64,000 nucleotides of DNA from Callaeas wilsoni (Eukaryota; Chordata; Aves; Passeriformes; Callaeidae). The stretch lies in contig VWPU01012277.1 in NCBI GenBank assembly GCA_013398955.1, positions 1 through 64,000 on the forward strand, written 5' to 3'. The notes below the pieces were generated by a model. That model did no database searches, was not told the DNA's origin, and saw only the letters and a program-made list of their open reading frames with translations. Below, piece after piece: positions 1 to 10,420 of the stretch; the stretch's first letter is position 1; the number at the start of each line of letters is the position of its first letter. Position numbers and translations under genes: made by a program.

Positions 1-570
1 GGAGAGGGGCGCGGGGCGGGGGTCGGGCCCGGCGGAGCCCCGCGCCAGGGGCGGCGCCTCTCCGCGCTGGCCCGCGGTCCGCGGCGGGACTGGTTCGGCG
101 GTGCGCAGAGCCAGACCCCTGTGTGGGGGCACACACACGCGGATGGGGGTACACAGCCACGCGGGACGTCTCGGTGTGTGTGTGTGCACGGGCTCTTGGG
201 CGTCACGCTTTTCCCACTGGACAGACCCCTCTCCTCGCCCCGAAGGACATAAACTACCTCCAGGGCTGGTCCTGCCACTATTTGCGCGCGGAGGAGCGCA
301 CCGCTACCTGTGTCTAAGGGCTTAGCGCGACCCGGGACTCTGCTCCCAGCCCACCTACACTCGCTCTTTCCCTTGCCTTTCCTTCGAGGGCATGGGATTT
401 TCCCAACGTATGAACCCCGATGCAGCCGAGTGGTGCGGCAGGACGGGCCCGCAACCTGCTGGGCTCTTCGCCTGCCTGCCCAGCTTCGGGAAGCGGCTGC
501 GCGGTCCCGGTGCCCCCGCCGGGGCGGGCGGAAGCGGCAGGAGACGCTCCACCGGGGGCTGGGTGTGCGG
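1..570. promoter_or_regulatory. CpG island at the left edge, probable promoter or first-exon region
   Basis: Very GC-rich DNA with many CpG dinucleotides, densest in the first 120 bases and again at about 420-560. The rest of the window is strongly CpG-depleted, so this is a true island and not background. G-runs and GC-box-like GGGCGG elements are present. In vertebrates such islands mark promoters and first exons of housekeeping or developmental genes. Reading frames of 60-133 codons are open on both strands, as expected in GC-rich DNA, but none encodes a recognisable domain. The island is cut by the window edge, so neither the gene nor its strand can be assigned. Confidence 0.8.
6..27 (+). 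other. G-quadruplex motif in the CpG island
   Basis: Four G-runs of 4, 4, 5 and 3 bases lie at 6-9, 13-16, 18-22 and 25-27, separated by loops of 3, 1 and 2 bases. This fits the standard quadruplex rule. Such motifs are common at vertebrate promoters. Whether it folds is not shown by the sequence. Confidence 0.7.
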
Positions 571-708
571 TGTGTGGGGAGCAATGCAAAAAGTCGCTGG
601 GAACATGCGTACTGTGGTTTGATAGTGTCCTTAGTTTCGGGTGAAGCTCCGGACAGTAGCGAGAGAGACTAACTTTTCCAAGGGTTTCTCCCTCCTCAGA
701 GCAATTAA

Positions 709-726
709 AGCCCATTTAATTGGGCT
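709..726. repeat. Short inverted repeat with TAAT core
   Basis: Arms AGCCCA (709-714) and TGGGCT (721-726) flank an AT-rich 6-base centre that holds a TAAT homeodomain core. Another AATTA site sits just upstream at 702-709. It resembles a paired binding site and lies in the probable regulatory flank of the CpG island. Confidence 0.6.
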
Positions 727-762
727 ATGTACACCTGTCTGTCACAGAGCAAATTAAACGAG

Positions 763-779
763 ACAGCTTTCCGAGCTGT
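763..779. repeat. Short inverted repeat, ACAGCT arms
   Basis: ACAGCT (763-768) and AGCTGT (774-779) are perfect inverted arms with a 5-base spacer. The site lies 37 bases after the previous inverted repeat, in the same TAAT-rich block. Six-base arms occur often by chance, so function is uncertain. Confidence 0.45.
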
Positions 780-1495
780 TTGCAGGCTTTTTAAACAAAT
801 TCCGTAGTACAATTTTTATTAAAGAGTCCACGGGGAGGACCCCGTATCCAATGGAAATGCTGACATACAAATTCAACAGAGGTGTAAACAAAAAAAAAAA
901 TATTAAAAAAGTCAACCATCAACTTGTATCCCTTGCACCTCCTTCAAAATCTCCCCTTTTCACACATGAAGAACTAGCGTTTGGTTCTTTGCTGGCTTTC
1001 ACAACTTGGATACGATTAACCAGAATAAAAATGCAGTTCCCAGAAAAGAACCTAATGACTACAACAGGTGGAAAGATCTCGTCCCACAATTTCTGTTCAC
1101 GGTTTTTCCCTTCCATTTCCCTCCCGACCGAGCGGAACCTTCCCGGCTGCTGCCACACAACTTTCCTGGCACTGCCGGCCGCCTTTGGGCCCAGAGCTTT
1201 GCTCCCCTCCTCGCCAGCCCTGAGGGCTCGCTGAGGCCACTTAACGCTGTGAAAACCCCAACTTCACCCGCTGGGGCTAGAACCACATCAGAGCCGGGTT
1301 TAACAGCAGCCTTTCTAAGTGTAACTTGACATTTCTTGAACCACCTATACAGGCAGCTGATCTTGCAATTGGATCTCTTGAACTTGGTTTGACACTACGA
1401 TCGATGCCCAGGCTGGGTCCCACGCACTGCACGGTGAAAGGGCAGCACGCTGTACTTGGGGGTTGCTCTTCCTTCCCGATTAGACTGCATTATCC

Positions 1496-1526
1496 GTGTA
1501 TATGTATATATATATATGTATGTAAG
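1496..1526. repeat. Short TA/TG-rich simple repeat
   Basis: An imperfect run of TATG and TA units, interrupted near the end by a GTAAGT. It is too short and mixed to be more than ordinary low-complexity DNA. Confidence 0.6.
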
Positions 1527-2548
1527 TACATAAAGATACTGCAGGGGAAGAGATATAGGTTTACTTTTCCCCCCATCTGGGTTGTTTATACAGGTGCGGG
1601 CTGAACGCTTTGCCTGCTAAAGATTAATGGGAGAAAGTGCTGTATTTCTTTAAGCAAAGACGAGAATGGTACCCAGTCTTAAAAGCCACAATGCCAAATC
1701 TCACCTTTCCTGCCTACCTCTGCCTCGACGGATTAAAGGCAATACATAGTGGACACCTTGACTCATTTAATGAAAGGACTGGGGGCGAGAAGAGGAGCCA
1801 AATTCTCTGATCGTCCTTGTCTGCTTCTTGGTTAGTAAAGGAAATGGGAAATACAGTGGAGTAAATCTGAAGTAAAAGTCAGGGTTTACTTCGGATTTAT
1901 ATCCAATGAAACCGAGCAGACCTGACTCCTCTCACATCTATCAAACCGCTAATTTCTGCGACCCTGACGAAGATATCATTTTCAGGATAAAGTCTTTGAT
2001 GGGGCCAGGGCATTACATCATACTTCCATTTGTCAAGACTTTGATCCTTTATGCTCTCTGTGAGCTGACTAGGGAAAGCCCCCGGTACATCAAGGCAGCA
2101 TTTTATGTTTTACCGTTATCAGGTGCAGTCCCTTTCCCTTTTCTCCATTAAAAGATAAAACCACGAACTGTACCCGGAAACCGAGGCCAGCATCCTTCCC
2201 TGTTTCCACTGGGCGATGTGCAGGGGCAGCCTGGGTTTGCAAAGTCTGGAGGATGTGTGTATAAAGGGATTGGAGCAGCAGCGAGAACAACTCCTATATG
2301 GGAAGAAGCTGCAGAGAATCCCTCCCCCAGGGAGCTTTGCCTCTGCCACCGTTGTTGGCTCCGAGGACACAAAAATCAGCTTTTCTCCACTGAGGGGAGA
2401 TCCTTGAGTTGGGGAGGTTGACTGGGGTGGAGTGGGCTTTTTTTCTCACACTTTTCCACCGTGCATTTAGGTAAATACATGCAACCAAGCAAAGAGGAGT
2501 CCACGAAAATCAGATCTCTCTTTGACTTTTTGCAGCAGGTGAGGGTGT

Positions 2549-2667
2549 TTCGTGCCGCAGCTGAGGACCGGCGAGGACGAAGGACATCCCCGGACAGGCC
2601 GAGAGGCGCCTGTGACCGGGAGCCGCCGCCCCCGCGACAAAAGCGCGGCCCTAACAACCCGGCGAGT
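2549..2667. promoter_or_regulatory. Compact CpG island
   Basis: About 20 CpG dinucleotides fall in roughly 115 bases, far above the surroundings. The block begins about ten bases after a donor-like CAG|GTGAGG (exon side ending at 2538). Overlapping frames run through it on both strands but none is recognisable. It may be a second promoter or part of an extended CpG-rich first exon or intron. Confidence 0.65.
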
Positions 2668-3854
2668 GCCTGGGATGAGGCATAGGGGGTATAATCCTCT
2701 CATTTCCTTCCTTCAGTTTCAGAAGAAATTATAGCAAAAACAAAAGAATAAAAATGACGGGAGGCCAAGTCTGTAAAACGCGGATTATCTCCGAGAATGG
2801 GAGGGCGAACTTCTAAAAGCCCCGTGTCTTTCACCCTCGTCCTCCGGGGTGTTGGCAGTGACAAAGCAGGATGGAGGAGGGAGATGATGTGTTCTCGATA
2901 AAGTGCTTTAAATACGGCTTTTCTTTGGCATTTGTCCTTTCCTCGAACTCAGCAGGGTTACCGAGCTCGTCCCGCTCTGAAGCGCTACACTTTCTCAGAA
3001 AGACCTAAATGTAGCAAGGGCGTTTTTATTCATTTTTCCCGCTGTAATGAGAAAGGCGGGATGTCTGGAGGAGAGGAGGACAGCGTGTTCGTCTTCATCT
3101 CTTCACAAGCATTTACAGCACACATCCAGGCTGTGTGAATGGCATGCAAGTCTTCTTGCCACGAAGTGATGGATGATTGAGATGGCTGGTCTAGTAGGAA
3201 AAGCAGGTGGATGAATTATAACCTTTGCTTAATGCCACTCAGAGCAAAGACGACTCTGCTTGGCTCGGATTTCCCCGTAAAGGCACCGAATGGAGAACTG
3301 TGTGATTGTCCCTCATTCCTCCAACAATCTTGCCTCCCCTTAAAACGCCTGTACCCGGGAGGCTGTTTGCTACAGCCGGTGCCCCGGGCACCCTATCTTT
3401 AGCCAGAGGTCTAGCACGCCTCGAGGCACCATTAAGGGATTCCCTTTCTGTTTTGTCGTTTTACTAAGGTGACAGCGCCGTGGTGCTCACGTTCTGGAGC
3501 CCTGGCAGCCGCCTCTGTGGGGATACTCCTTGTGAGCTATCCCAGGGGATCCCGAAATCATCACGGGTGAAGGCAGGAACCGAGCAGTTGCTGTAAAAGA
3601 ATGTGTCTTAGGAGTGGGAGGGACTTCCCTAAAAAGTGGCTTTCCACCATATAACAAAATTAAAACTACTCTGTGGGTCAAGCCATGTCAAAAAAAAAGT
3701 AAACAGGAGATGATAAATGAACCCCTGGAAGGAAAATAAAAGAAATGTTTACTAGAATTTATTTTGCCTAGCGAGAGCAAACCTTGCCATCAAGAGACAT
3801 GTTCGGTGATTCTCTTGGTGGAGGGACTACAAACCGAGTTTAAACCCCTCCTCT
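2668..3854. other. Unique sequence between two CpG islands; no gene seen
   Basis: Mixed composition with scattered CpG and no repeat-family match that I recognise. Frames up to 68 codons are present without recognisable domains. It probably belongs to the same promoter-proximal domain as the flanking islands. Confidence 0.5.
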
Positions 3855-4100
3855 CCGCCCCTGTCTTCGCTCCTCGCGGTCCGGGGCTATCCCGCTTCTC
3901 CTTCCGAGAGCCTGCGGGGCGGGACGGGCAGCGCGCTCTCTGCCGTCGGGGGAATCTGTTTGGGCGATCGCCTCCCCGGTGGAGGAAACCCTCGGCTCCA
4001 GGAGGAAAACCCGGCCGGAGGAGGTTGCTGAGAGACAGGAGTGAAGCGAGTCACTGGTGTCCTGCGCCTACGGCTGCGGGGCTGCTTTTACCGCCTGCGC
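3855..4100. promoter_or_regulatory. Third CpG island with GC boxes
   Basis: Roughly 26 CpG dinucleotides occur in about 245 bases, including a GGGGCGGGAC GC-box-like element near 3915. A 124-codon frame overlaps (3764-4138, plus strand) but its translation is compositionally typical of GC-rich non-coding DNA and matches nothing known to me. It could be an alternative promoter, or an intronic island of the gene to the left. Confidence 0.65.
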
Positions 4101-4608
4101 TGTGGGGAGGGTTCGTGCTCCTCGCTCAGCAACCCTGAGCATAAGCGGGGACATGCTTTTAAAATTAAAAATAAAAAGGCAAAGAAACAACTCTTCCACC
4201 GTCAAAACCCTCAACCTAACCCACCAACCAAAAACCCACCAAACAAACAAACAAAAAGTCGCACGTTTGTCCTTCTAGCCGCTAATTCACCCAAAAGGGA
4301 TCCCGCCCCGCAGCACGAGATGAGCACATCTTCCCCGAGGAAAGAAACCGCTCCCTGCTAGCTGCGTCTTCTCCCCGGCATTTCTAGTGCAGTAACGGTA
4401 ACGAGACGTTATCGAGTGTGATCGCTGCTTTGCCCGGATTTTGGCCAGCAGTGAATTTTGCTCAGGTATCCCCAACTTTCAGCAGGATTTTCCCTGTGGA
4501 ATAGCCAGGCAAACTCTCTAAATACCTCCTGGCGCCAGAAGAAAGTTCTCATGTAATAGATACCCGTTGGTGTGAGAACACGGATTCTGCTCACTTTGTC
4601 AATCAGCC
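4101..4608. other. Transition zone out of the CpG-rich domain; no gene seen
   Basis: CpG content drops gradually. A short CAAA/CAAC-rich run lies around 4180-4256. No recognisable coding exon, RNA gene or transposon was seen. Confidence 0.5.
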
Positions 4609-4645
4609 GGGGGGAGGAAGGGGATTCGGGAGGGGGAGGTGGGGG
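4609..4645 (+). other. G-run cluster, potential G-quadruplex
   Basis: G-runs of 6, 4, 3, 5 and 5 bases lie at 4609-4614, 4620-4623, 4628-4630, 4632-4636 and 4641-4645, with short loops. The cluster sits directly before a long A-run and marks the edge of the CpG-rich domain. Confidence 0.65.
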
Positions 4646-4661
4646 TTTCCTTTAATTAGAC

Positions 4662-4711
4662 AAAAAAAAAAAAAAANAAAAAAAAAAAAAAAAAAAAAAA
4701 AGAGAGAGAGA
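4662..4711. repeat. Poly-A tract with an ambiguous base, then GA repeat
   Basis: About forty A residues are interrupted only by an N at 4677, followed by an AG dinucleotide run. The N most likely reflects uncertain homopolymer length in the assembly. A poly-A retrotransposon tail is possible, but no LINE or SINE body precedes it, and CR1 elements do not end in poly-A. Confidence 0.8.
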
Positions 4712-7700
4712 AAAAATAAAGTATTTTTTCATTAATTCTAGTATTTTTTTAATGATGCCAGGAGATATGCAATTGGTCTAAGAGAATCAGAATTAACGGT
4801 ACTGTTTCAAGCACACTTTATTTCCTCTCTTGCAGCAAATTAGCTGGAAGAACAAGCAAACATCAGGCAAGAGGAAACACTGTGTTAGTCTCCTCCTTGT
4901 GTTTCACTCTGAGAGGGAAGCCCACCAGAGCAAGACGGAAGAGATGAGAAGAGATAACACCACCACAGCACTTCATTATACTTGAACGCTCCGGCACGCT
5001 CGCTGCTTTGGCTGGGCTGCAGCAGAGCAGACGGAGGAGTGCAGCTGCCCTAGGAACCGCTGGTGAAGGCGATGGGGGCTCTCGGCCGGGGGCACACAGC
5101 CGGTGAGACAGCTTTGTGGGCAGCAGGAGGAAAATCACTGCCCAGAACTACCCAGAGTCAAAGAGAACTCTGTCACTCTGGCATCACATCATTAACAGTA
5201 TTGAGGGCAGGCTGTGAAGGGCACAGAAGGCATGCAGGCTGCAGTCATAGCAGTTCAGTTGTTGGTGAAATCATTCCTTATTTTCCCTAGGGAACAAATT
5301 TTCTATGGAAGGCACTTTGTCAGCCTCCTGAACACCAGGCGGGACAGCTGGCACACCTTACCTCACCAGCACTATGCAGGCCATATTGGGATGGGTGCTT
5401 TTCCTCTTGTAAGAGACAGTATCACTTTGTCTCTTCTTTGTTTCCCCTCACAGAATACTGAGTATCTGGGTATAATATTAATTTTTCTTGCTATTTAAAT
5501 TTGTGGACCTATAATGCACCTAGATTTTAAACTGATAAAATTACAAGTGACCACATCCATCACTAGTGGGTTAATTCTGGATCTGAGATATGTGACATGA
5601 CATGGTTCTGACAATGATTTTTAGATTCAATAGACATGGTTCTTCTAGAATGCAATCTTCATCCTGATCTTACTGCTGTGCATTCTGCTTCTGTGGGCAC
5701 TTGACACACAGACCTAGTATAAAATAAGGGCTGCACCATTTGGCTGCTATTGGCAAAAAATGAAAGAGTAAAGTGAAAGATGAGTGACTCCAGGTCTGTG
5801 AGGAACTGGTGGGGCATAGATAGAGCAGATATGCTTATTGTTGTACTTGGGGGAATGATCACCAGGTTCAGTGAGTTCATCAGATTCCCAGAATTGTAGT
5901 AAAATGTGGACAAACCTCTCCTCCCAACCAGATGCCTATAATCAGTTCTTCAAACACTGAACAATTATGTGAGTGAAAAAGGTGTTTTTAAAAAACCTGT
6001 GACTTCACGTTATGGTAAAAAGATCAGGCTCTTGCATTCCGGATGAGCAGAAAGGCACAAACAGACCAACAGACCTTTGAAGGTATAACCATTATATTCA
6101 AGGTTGTTATTCATTATATCATGGAAAGACAAATTAAGTGCTCAACTTGCTTATCTAAAAGAGCATTCCAGGAGGCCGTAGGAAGGATACAGATATGGTT
6201 TCTCATATAACTGAAAATAAAAGCTTCCCAGTGGTATCCTGTGAAGGGCTCATCCTGAATAGAGACTGGACTTACAAAGCAAATGCTGCAGAGACTTATG
6301 TAGTCTCAAAAGATTGTTATTTGTGTTTGGAAACCTCTTTGTATTATTAAATTTATATAATAACAGAAAGGGAAGGACCTGGATGGATCATTTACTAGTT
6401 TGGAACAAATATATCTGTTGTACTGTAATGTGAAACAAAGCCCGCATCCTCAGCATAAGTGGAAATGTCGGAAATCAGGTCCAAACACACCTTATGATGC
6501 CTTCAGTGAAACAACAGATTGTTTTTATCAAAAACGCCTGAAAGTTTTAACAAATTAAGATTCACCTGGTGCCAAACTAAGATGTAGGTGAAGATAGATG
6601 ATGGCTGCAATTCCCTGCAATTAGAAGTAATCACTTGTGGTAATGATGGATGATTTCCAACACAGAAGTACAGAACTATTCAAAGGGATGTTTCACTTCA
6701 AGAATATGTAAATAACTGACGTTTTAGTTTTATCTTATATTAAAATAAAAAAAAAATATGGTTTCCATCTGTCTGGAGAAAATCCAACTAAAGTGAGCAG
6801 AATAAGGTCATGTCCAACATACATAAGATCAATCCTTTACATGATTTTATGTAAATTACTCTGGTTTAAGTGTGATAGATTGAAGGGGGCATGTTCTGCC
6901 ATTCTTTACCTCAAAATTTTCACTCATTTAAGATACATAGCTAGTGTCTTTGTACTTAGCTATGTGTAGCATTTGAGATGTAGATAAATTAACATAAACC
7001 TTGTTTAGGGTGCAGTTAATCTCAACTGATTTCAGCCACCTCAAAGCTTGGTATCACAACTCAGATAGTTAGGAGTGAGCGCCAAGAGTTACAGTTTGTA
7101 GGTCAAAATGTCACCTGTTACATTTGTTACATGTGGGAGGCATTCTTAAGGCAGCAAACTGAAAGATTGCAGTGGCATCCCTTTCTTTCTCTGTGTTCTT
7201 TAGATGAACAAGATGTCAGGGCTTGGGCAGTTTCAGGCAGAAACAGAGATCATGCCTGAAGTGAAAGGAAATATGGTTAGAAAGAGCTTTCTTAGGAGAA
7301 CTTGGCCTTTCAGCAGAGGCAAAGATTAGCACGTGCTTAGGCTTTGTGACATGTCTATTGTGTCTCTATAATGCTATCATGATCAGTAAAACTGCAGTAG
7401 AGCAGGCTATGTAATAAAAAACTCATTACTTTTATTCTTCTTTTGGTTCCTCTCCCCATCCTCACTATGATGAATAATTTTATCTGACCAAGATAATGTT
7501 GTCCACTCTTTCCAAGCAGCCATGATGCTAATTTTCATTCATGATACCCTTTTAAATGTGAATTCAGGAAGAATAAAGTATTTAGGAATAGGATAACATA
7601 TTCCACCCCTGTCTCGCTTTTTAAGCACATCAAAAATTAAGTTTATTTTTAATTAAGAAGGCAGTTAATTAGGACAGAAATTATATTGAGTCCTAGGGTC

Positions 7701-8224
7701 GATTCAATCCAGTCCTGTCTAAGTTGCTAAAAGCAAATGTCTAGAAGAGTGTATTTAAAGAGCAAGAACAGGGTGATATTCCTCAGAAAACCCTCTCCAC
7801 AGCCAAAAATTTGAGATTCAATAATTCTCTAAGCAAAAAGTTTAGTTTTTAAATATAATGGACCCTGAAAGATTTTTCTTCCATGAGCTGACTTTGGAAT
7901 CCAAGTACACTTTTACCGTCCCAGTATTCTGCAGGAAAGCCTAATAAAATACATGGGGTGACAAATCTCTTTCATTAACTTAAGAGCTGAGTAAGGGTGG
8001 ATTAAGAAGCTCATAGGAGACTCAGCCTACTGCAGAATACACTAAGCCATATGTGCAGACTGTATTGTCTGCACTGAGTGTATGTAGTAAATCCTGTGTG
8101 CCGTATTTTCTATGAATATTGGGTTGGGCTTGGGGCAGGGAACTTGTCACATCCAGCCCTGGACAGAAGACAAATTGAGAGCTAGTTGTTGAGTCCTCAT
8201 CCAAGCTATGATCTGGGACAGAAG
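4712..8224. other. Unique low-GC sequence with one candidate exon; no known gene
   Basis: CpG-poor unique DNA, apart from a CpG-elevated pocket at about 4980-5105. That pocket falls in a segment with a strong acceptor ending at 4835 and a donor-like GTGAGA starting at 5103. From about 5500 to 8220 I see no gene, RNA or recognisable transposon. Confidence 0.5.
4836..5102 (+). other. Candidate exon (267 bp), unrecognised product
   Basis: A pyrimidine-rich tract ending TTGCAG lies just upstream (AG at 4834-4835), and CCG|GTGAGA gives a possible donor at 5103. The frame beginning at 4836 is open for 49 codons, then stops with TGA at 4983-4985. The segment would therefore be a 3' end, an untranslated exon or an exon of a non-coding RNA. 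The 3' half is CpG-rich compared with neighbouring DNA. The peptide is polar and basic and matches no family I know. It could pair with the donor-like site ending at 2538. Chance occurrence is a real alternative. Confidence 0.25.
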
Positions 8225-9460
8225 TCATAGGATCATTTAGTTTGGAAAATACCTTTAATTCCATTAAGTTCAGCTATTAACTTAGCACTGCCAAGTCCAC
8301 CACTAAGCGTCACATCTGTACTTCTTTTAAATACCTTCAAGACTGGTGACTCAACCACTTCCCTGGGCAGCCTGTTCCAATGCTTGCTAACCCTTTAAGT
8401 GAAGAAATTTTTTATAATATCCAATCTAACCCTCCTCTGGTGCAACTTGAGGCGGTTTCCTCTTGTTTTATCACTTGTTACTTGGGAAAAAAGACTAAGC
8501 TCCATCTTGCTACAACCTCCTTTCTGGTAGAAAATGTCTCCCCTGAGCCTTCTTTTATCCATGCTAAACAACCCTAACTACCTCAGTTGCTCCTTACAGG
8601 ACTTGTGCTCCAGACCCTTCACCAGCTTCTGGGCACACTCCAGTACTTCCCTGTCATGTAGTAAGGGACCCCAAACTGCACACAGTATTTGAGGTGTGGC
8701 TTGACCAATGCTGAGTACCGGGGAACAATCACTGCCCTGGTCCTGCTGGCCACATTATTGCTAATCCAAGCCAGGATGCCACTGGCCTTCTTGGCCATCT
8801 GGGCACATGCTGGCTCATGTTCAGCTCACTGTCAACCAGCATTCCCATGTCTTTTTCTGCTGGGCAGCTTTCCAGGAACGCTGCCTCAAGCCTGTAGCAC
8901 TGCAGGGGATTGTTGTGACCCAGGGGCTGGAACTGGCACTTGGCCTTGTCGATCTCATGCAACTGCCCTTGGTCCATTGATCCATTCAGATCCCTTTGCA
9001 GAGCCTTCCTGCCCTCCAGAAGATCAACACTCTCATCCAGCTTGGGTGCAAGCATGTGAAAACTCATGGGCAAACTGACTGAGGGTGCCCTTGATCCTCT
9101 CATCTGGATCATTGATAAGATATTAAACAGGGCTGGCCCCAATACTGAGCCTTGGGGAACCATGGTGACCAACTGGATGCAACCCCATTCCTCATGTCTC
9201 TCTGGCCTGTCCATCCAGCCAGTTTTTCACCCAGTGAACAAGTGCACTCATCCAAGACATGGGCTGCCAGCTTCTCCAGGACAATGTGGGAAATGGTGTG
9301 AAAGGCTTTACTGAAGTCCAGGTAAAAGATGTCCACAGCCTTCTTCTCGTTCAGTAAGTGGGTCAGTTTGTCACAGAAGGAGATCAGGTTGGTCAAGCAA
9401 GACCTGCCTCTCATACACCCATGCTGGCTGAGTCTGATCACCTGGTTGCCTGGGTCCTAA
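8225..9460 (-). mobile_element. CR1 LINE, 5'-truncated, minus orientation
   Basis: The plus-strand text is the reverse complement of an avian CR1 element. The CR1 3' end lies at the left, at the TCATAG motif near 8225. It is followed by the familiar 3' UTR and then by the end of the second open reading frame, reading right to left. Recognisable text includes the phrases for 'GPVLFNI'-type and 'KDLGVLVDS'-type reverse transcriptase peptides in degenerate form. Similarity fades near 9460, within the reverse transcriptase, so the endonuclease half is missing. Such 5' truncation is the normal outcome of target-primed reverse transcription. Frame breaks show that the copy is old and inactive. Confidence 0.93.
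8729..9441 (-). pseudogene. Remnant of CR1 ORF2 reverse transcriptase
   Basis: Two overlapping minus-strand frames cover the remnant: 9441-9109 and 9214-8729. The first retains the LDFSKAF part of reverse transcriptase motif A at 9321-9301. The second retains PQGSVLGP at 9157-9134 and ends in the CR1-type C-terminal region ([15 protein letters not shown] near its middle-to-end). Just after the LFNI stretch, a single-base loss moves the conserved NDPDERIKGTLSQFA segment into another frame. There the catalytic FADD box reads FAHE (9074-9063). In known CR1 enzymes the two aspartates are essential, so this copy could not work even without the frameshifts. It is a fossil, not a host gene. Confidence 0.88.
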
Positions 9461-10330
9461 CCCCTTACTATTAACATCTAGCTTTGCAGCATACATTTTT
9501 TGCCATCTGAAAAGCAAGCGAGAACAGCACAGTGTGCCTAGATTGGCATCATAATTACCTCCACCTCCAGATTTTCCCAGTTTTTCAAGGAAGACACAAT
9601 GCACTGCAAGCAAATTCCAGAAAGACACTACAGTCAAAGCGAATGACCTGCAACAGAGCTTCAAGATGACCAACAGTTTGGATAATTTTCCTGTAGTGTC
9701 TTTATAATGGGAAATTACTCCATAAATTGTTTTTTAAAAAATTATTTTCCCTAAATAACATTCATGGCTTGACTCTGAAAACATGGAAGGAACATATACT
9801 GGTTTGCATGATCCCTTTCACCATTTTAACTAGTATCAGCCAAGAATTTTCTGCATATATTGAAGATTCAACCCTTCATCACTGAATTGTTTGCTCATTT
9901 TTTTTTACTGTTGCAAACAGGACTGCAGTCTTCAGAGAATTTATTTATTTAAATTTAACAAAAATTCCTTTATTTTACTAGGTTTTTTGCCATTGACTAA
10001 CCACTTGTTTCTAGATAACAGGTTTCAAAGATTTAGTGTATCAGTTTTCTCCCTCTGAAGACACCTATAATTAAAGTTTCTTCAGAGAGACTTTGGTGTT
10101 ATCAGTCATCAGTAAGCACTGGAATATTTTGGGCACTTTTTTTTGTTATCAAAAAGGGATTATTGAAATCAAGGGAAAATATAAACATTTTTGCTGTATT
10201 GTCTGGGTAGCTTATGGGTTTACAGAGAAGGTCAGGAAAAAAGTCCATTTTTGAAACTGGTACTTTTCTGTACAGATATCTGTACAGGGATATCTGAGCT
10301 TCCTGTTACTGATCTTTTATTATATGGAAC
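9461..10330. other. Unique AT-rich spacer; nothing recognised
   Basis: AT-rich DNA between two CR1 copies. A 100-codon minus-strand frame (9673-9371) partly overlaps the CR1 end and has no recognisable domain of its own. Confidence 0.6.
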
Positions 10331-10420
10331 CATAGAATCACAGAATATCCTTTTTGGAAGGGACCCCCAGGATCGAGTCCAGCTCCTGGCCCTGCACCAG
10401 CCAATCCAAAGTCTTGACTC
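10331..10420 (-). mobile_element. CR1 3'-end fragment, minus orientation
   Basis: It begins with CATAGAATCACAGAATAT, the reverse complement of the CR1 terminal ATTCTRTG repeats. The CR1 3' UTR phrase 'GGAAGGGACC ... CAGCTCCTGGCCCTGCAC' follows. Only about 90 bases remain. It appears to belong to a different CR1 subfamily from the copy at 8225. Confidence 0.85.

Larger units (their letters stand above)
571..2548. other. Unique, moderately CpG-rich flank with TAAT-site cluster; no gene seen
   Basis: GC falls after the island, but CpG stays above the level of the later desert. No open frame gives a recognisable protein; the 127-codon frame at 851-1234 has no known motif. The densest block is 680-840, with several AATTA/TAAT sites and two inverted repeats. 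A stretch around 1600-1790 is also simple-repeat-free and enhancer-like. A donor-like CAG|GTGAGG site ends at 2538. The interval could be a first intron or upstream regulatory DNA. Confidence 0.55.

Noticed and set aside
314..715. 133-codon minus-strand frame and overlapping plus frames in the CpG island
   Set aside because: GC-rich DNA has few stop codons. The translations are Pro/Ala/Arg/Gly-rich and match no protein.
851..1234. 127-codon plus-strand frame
   Set aside because: Contains an A-run-derived Lys stretch and no domain. No splice or initiation context supports it.
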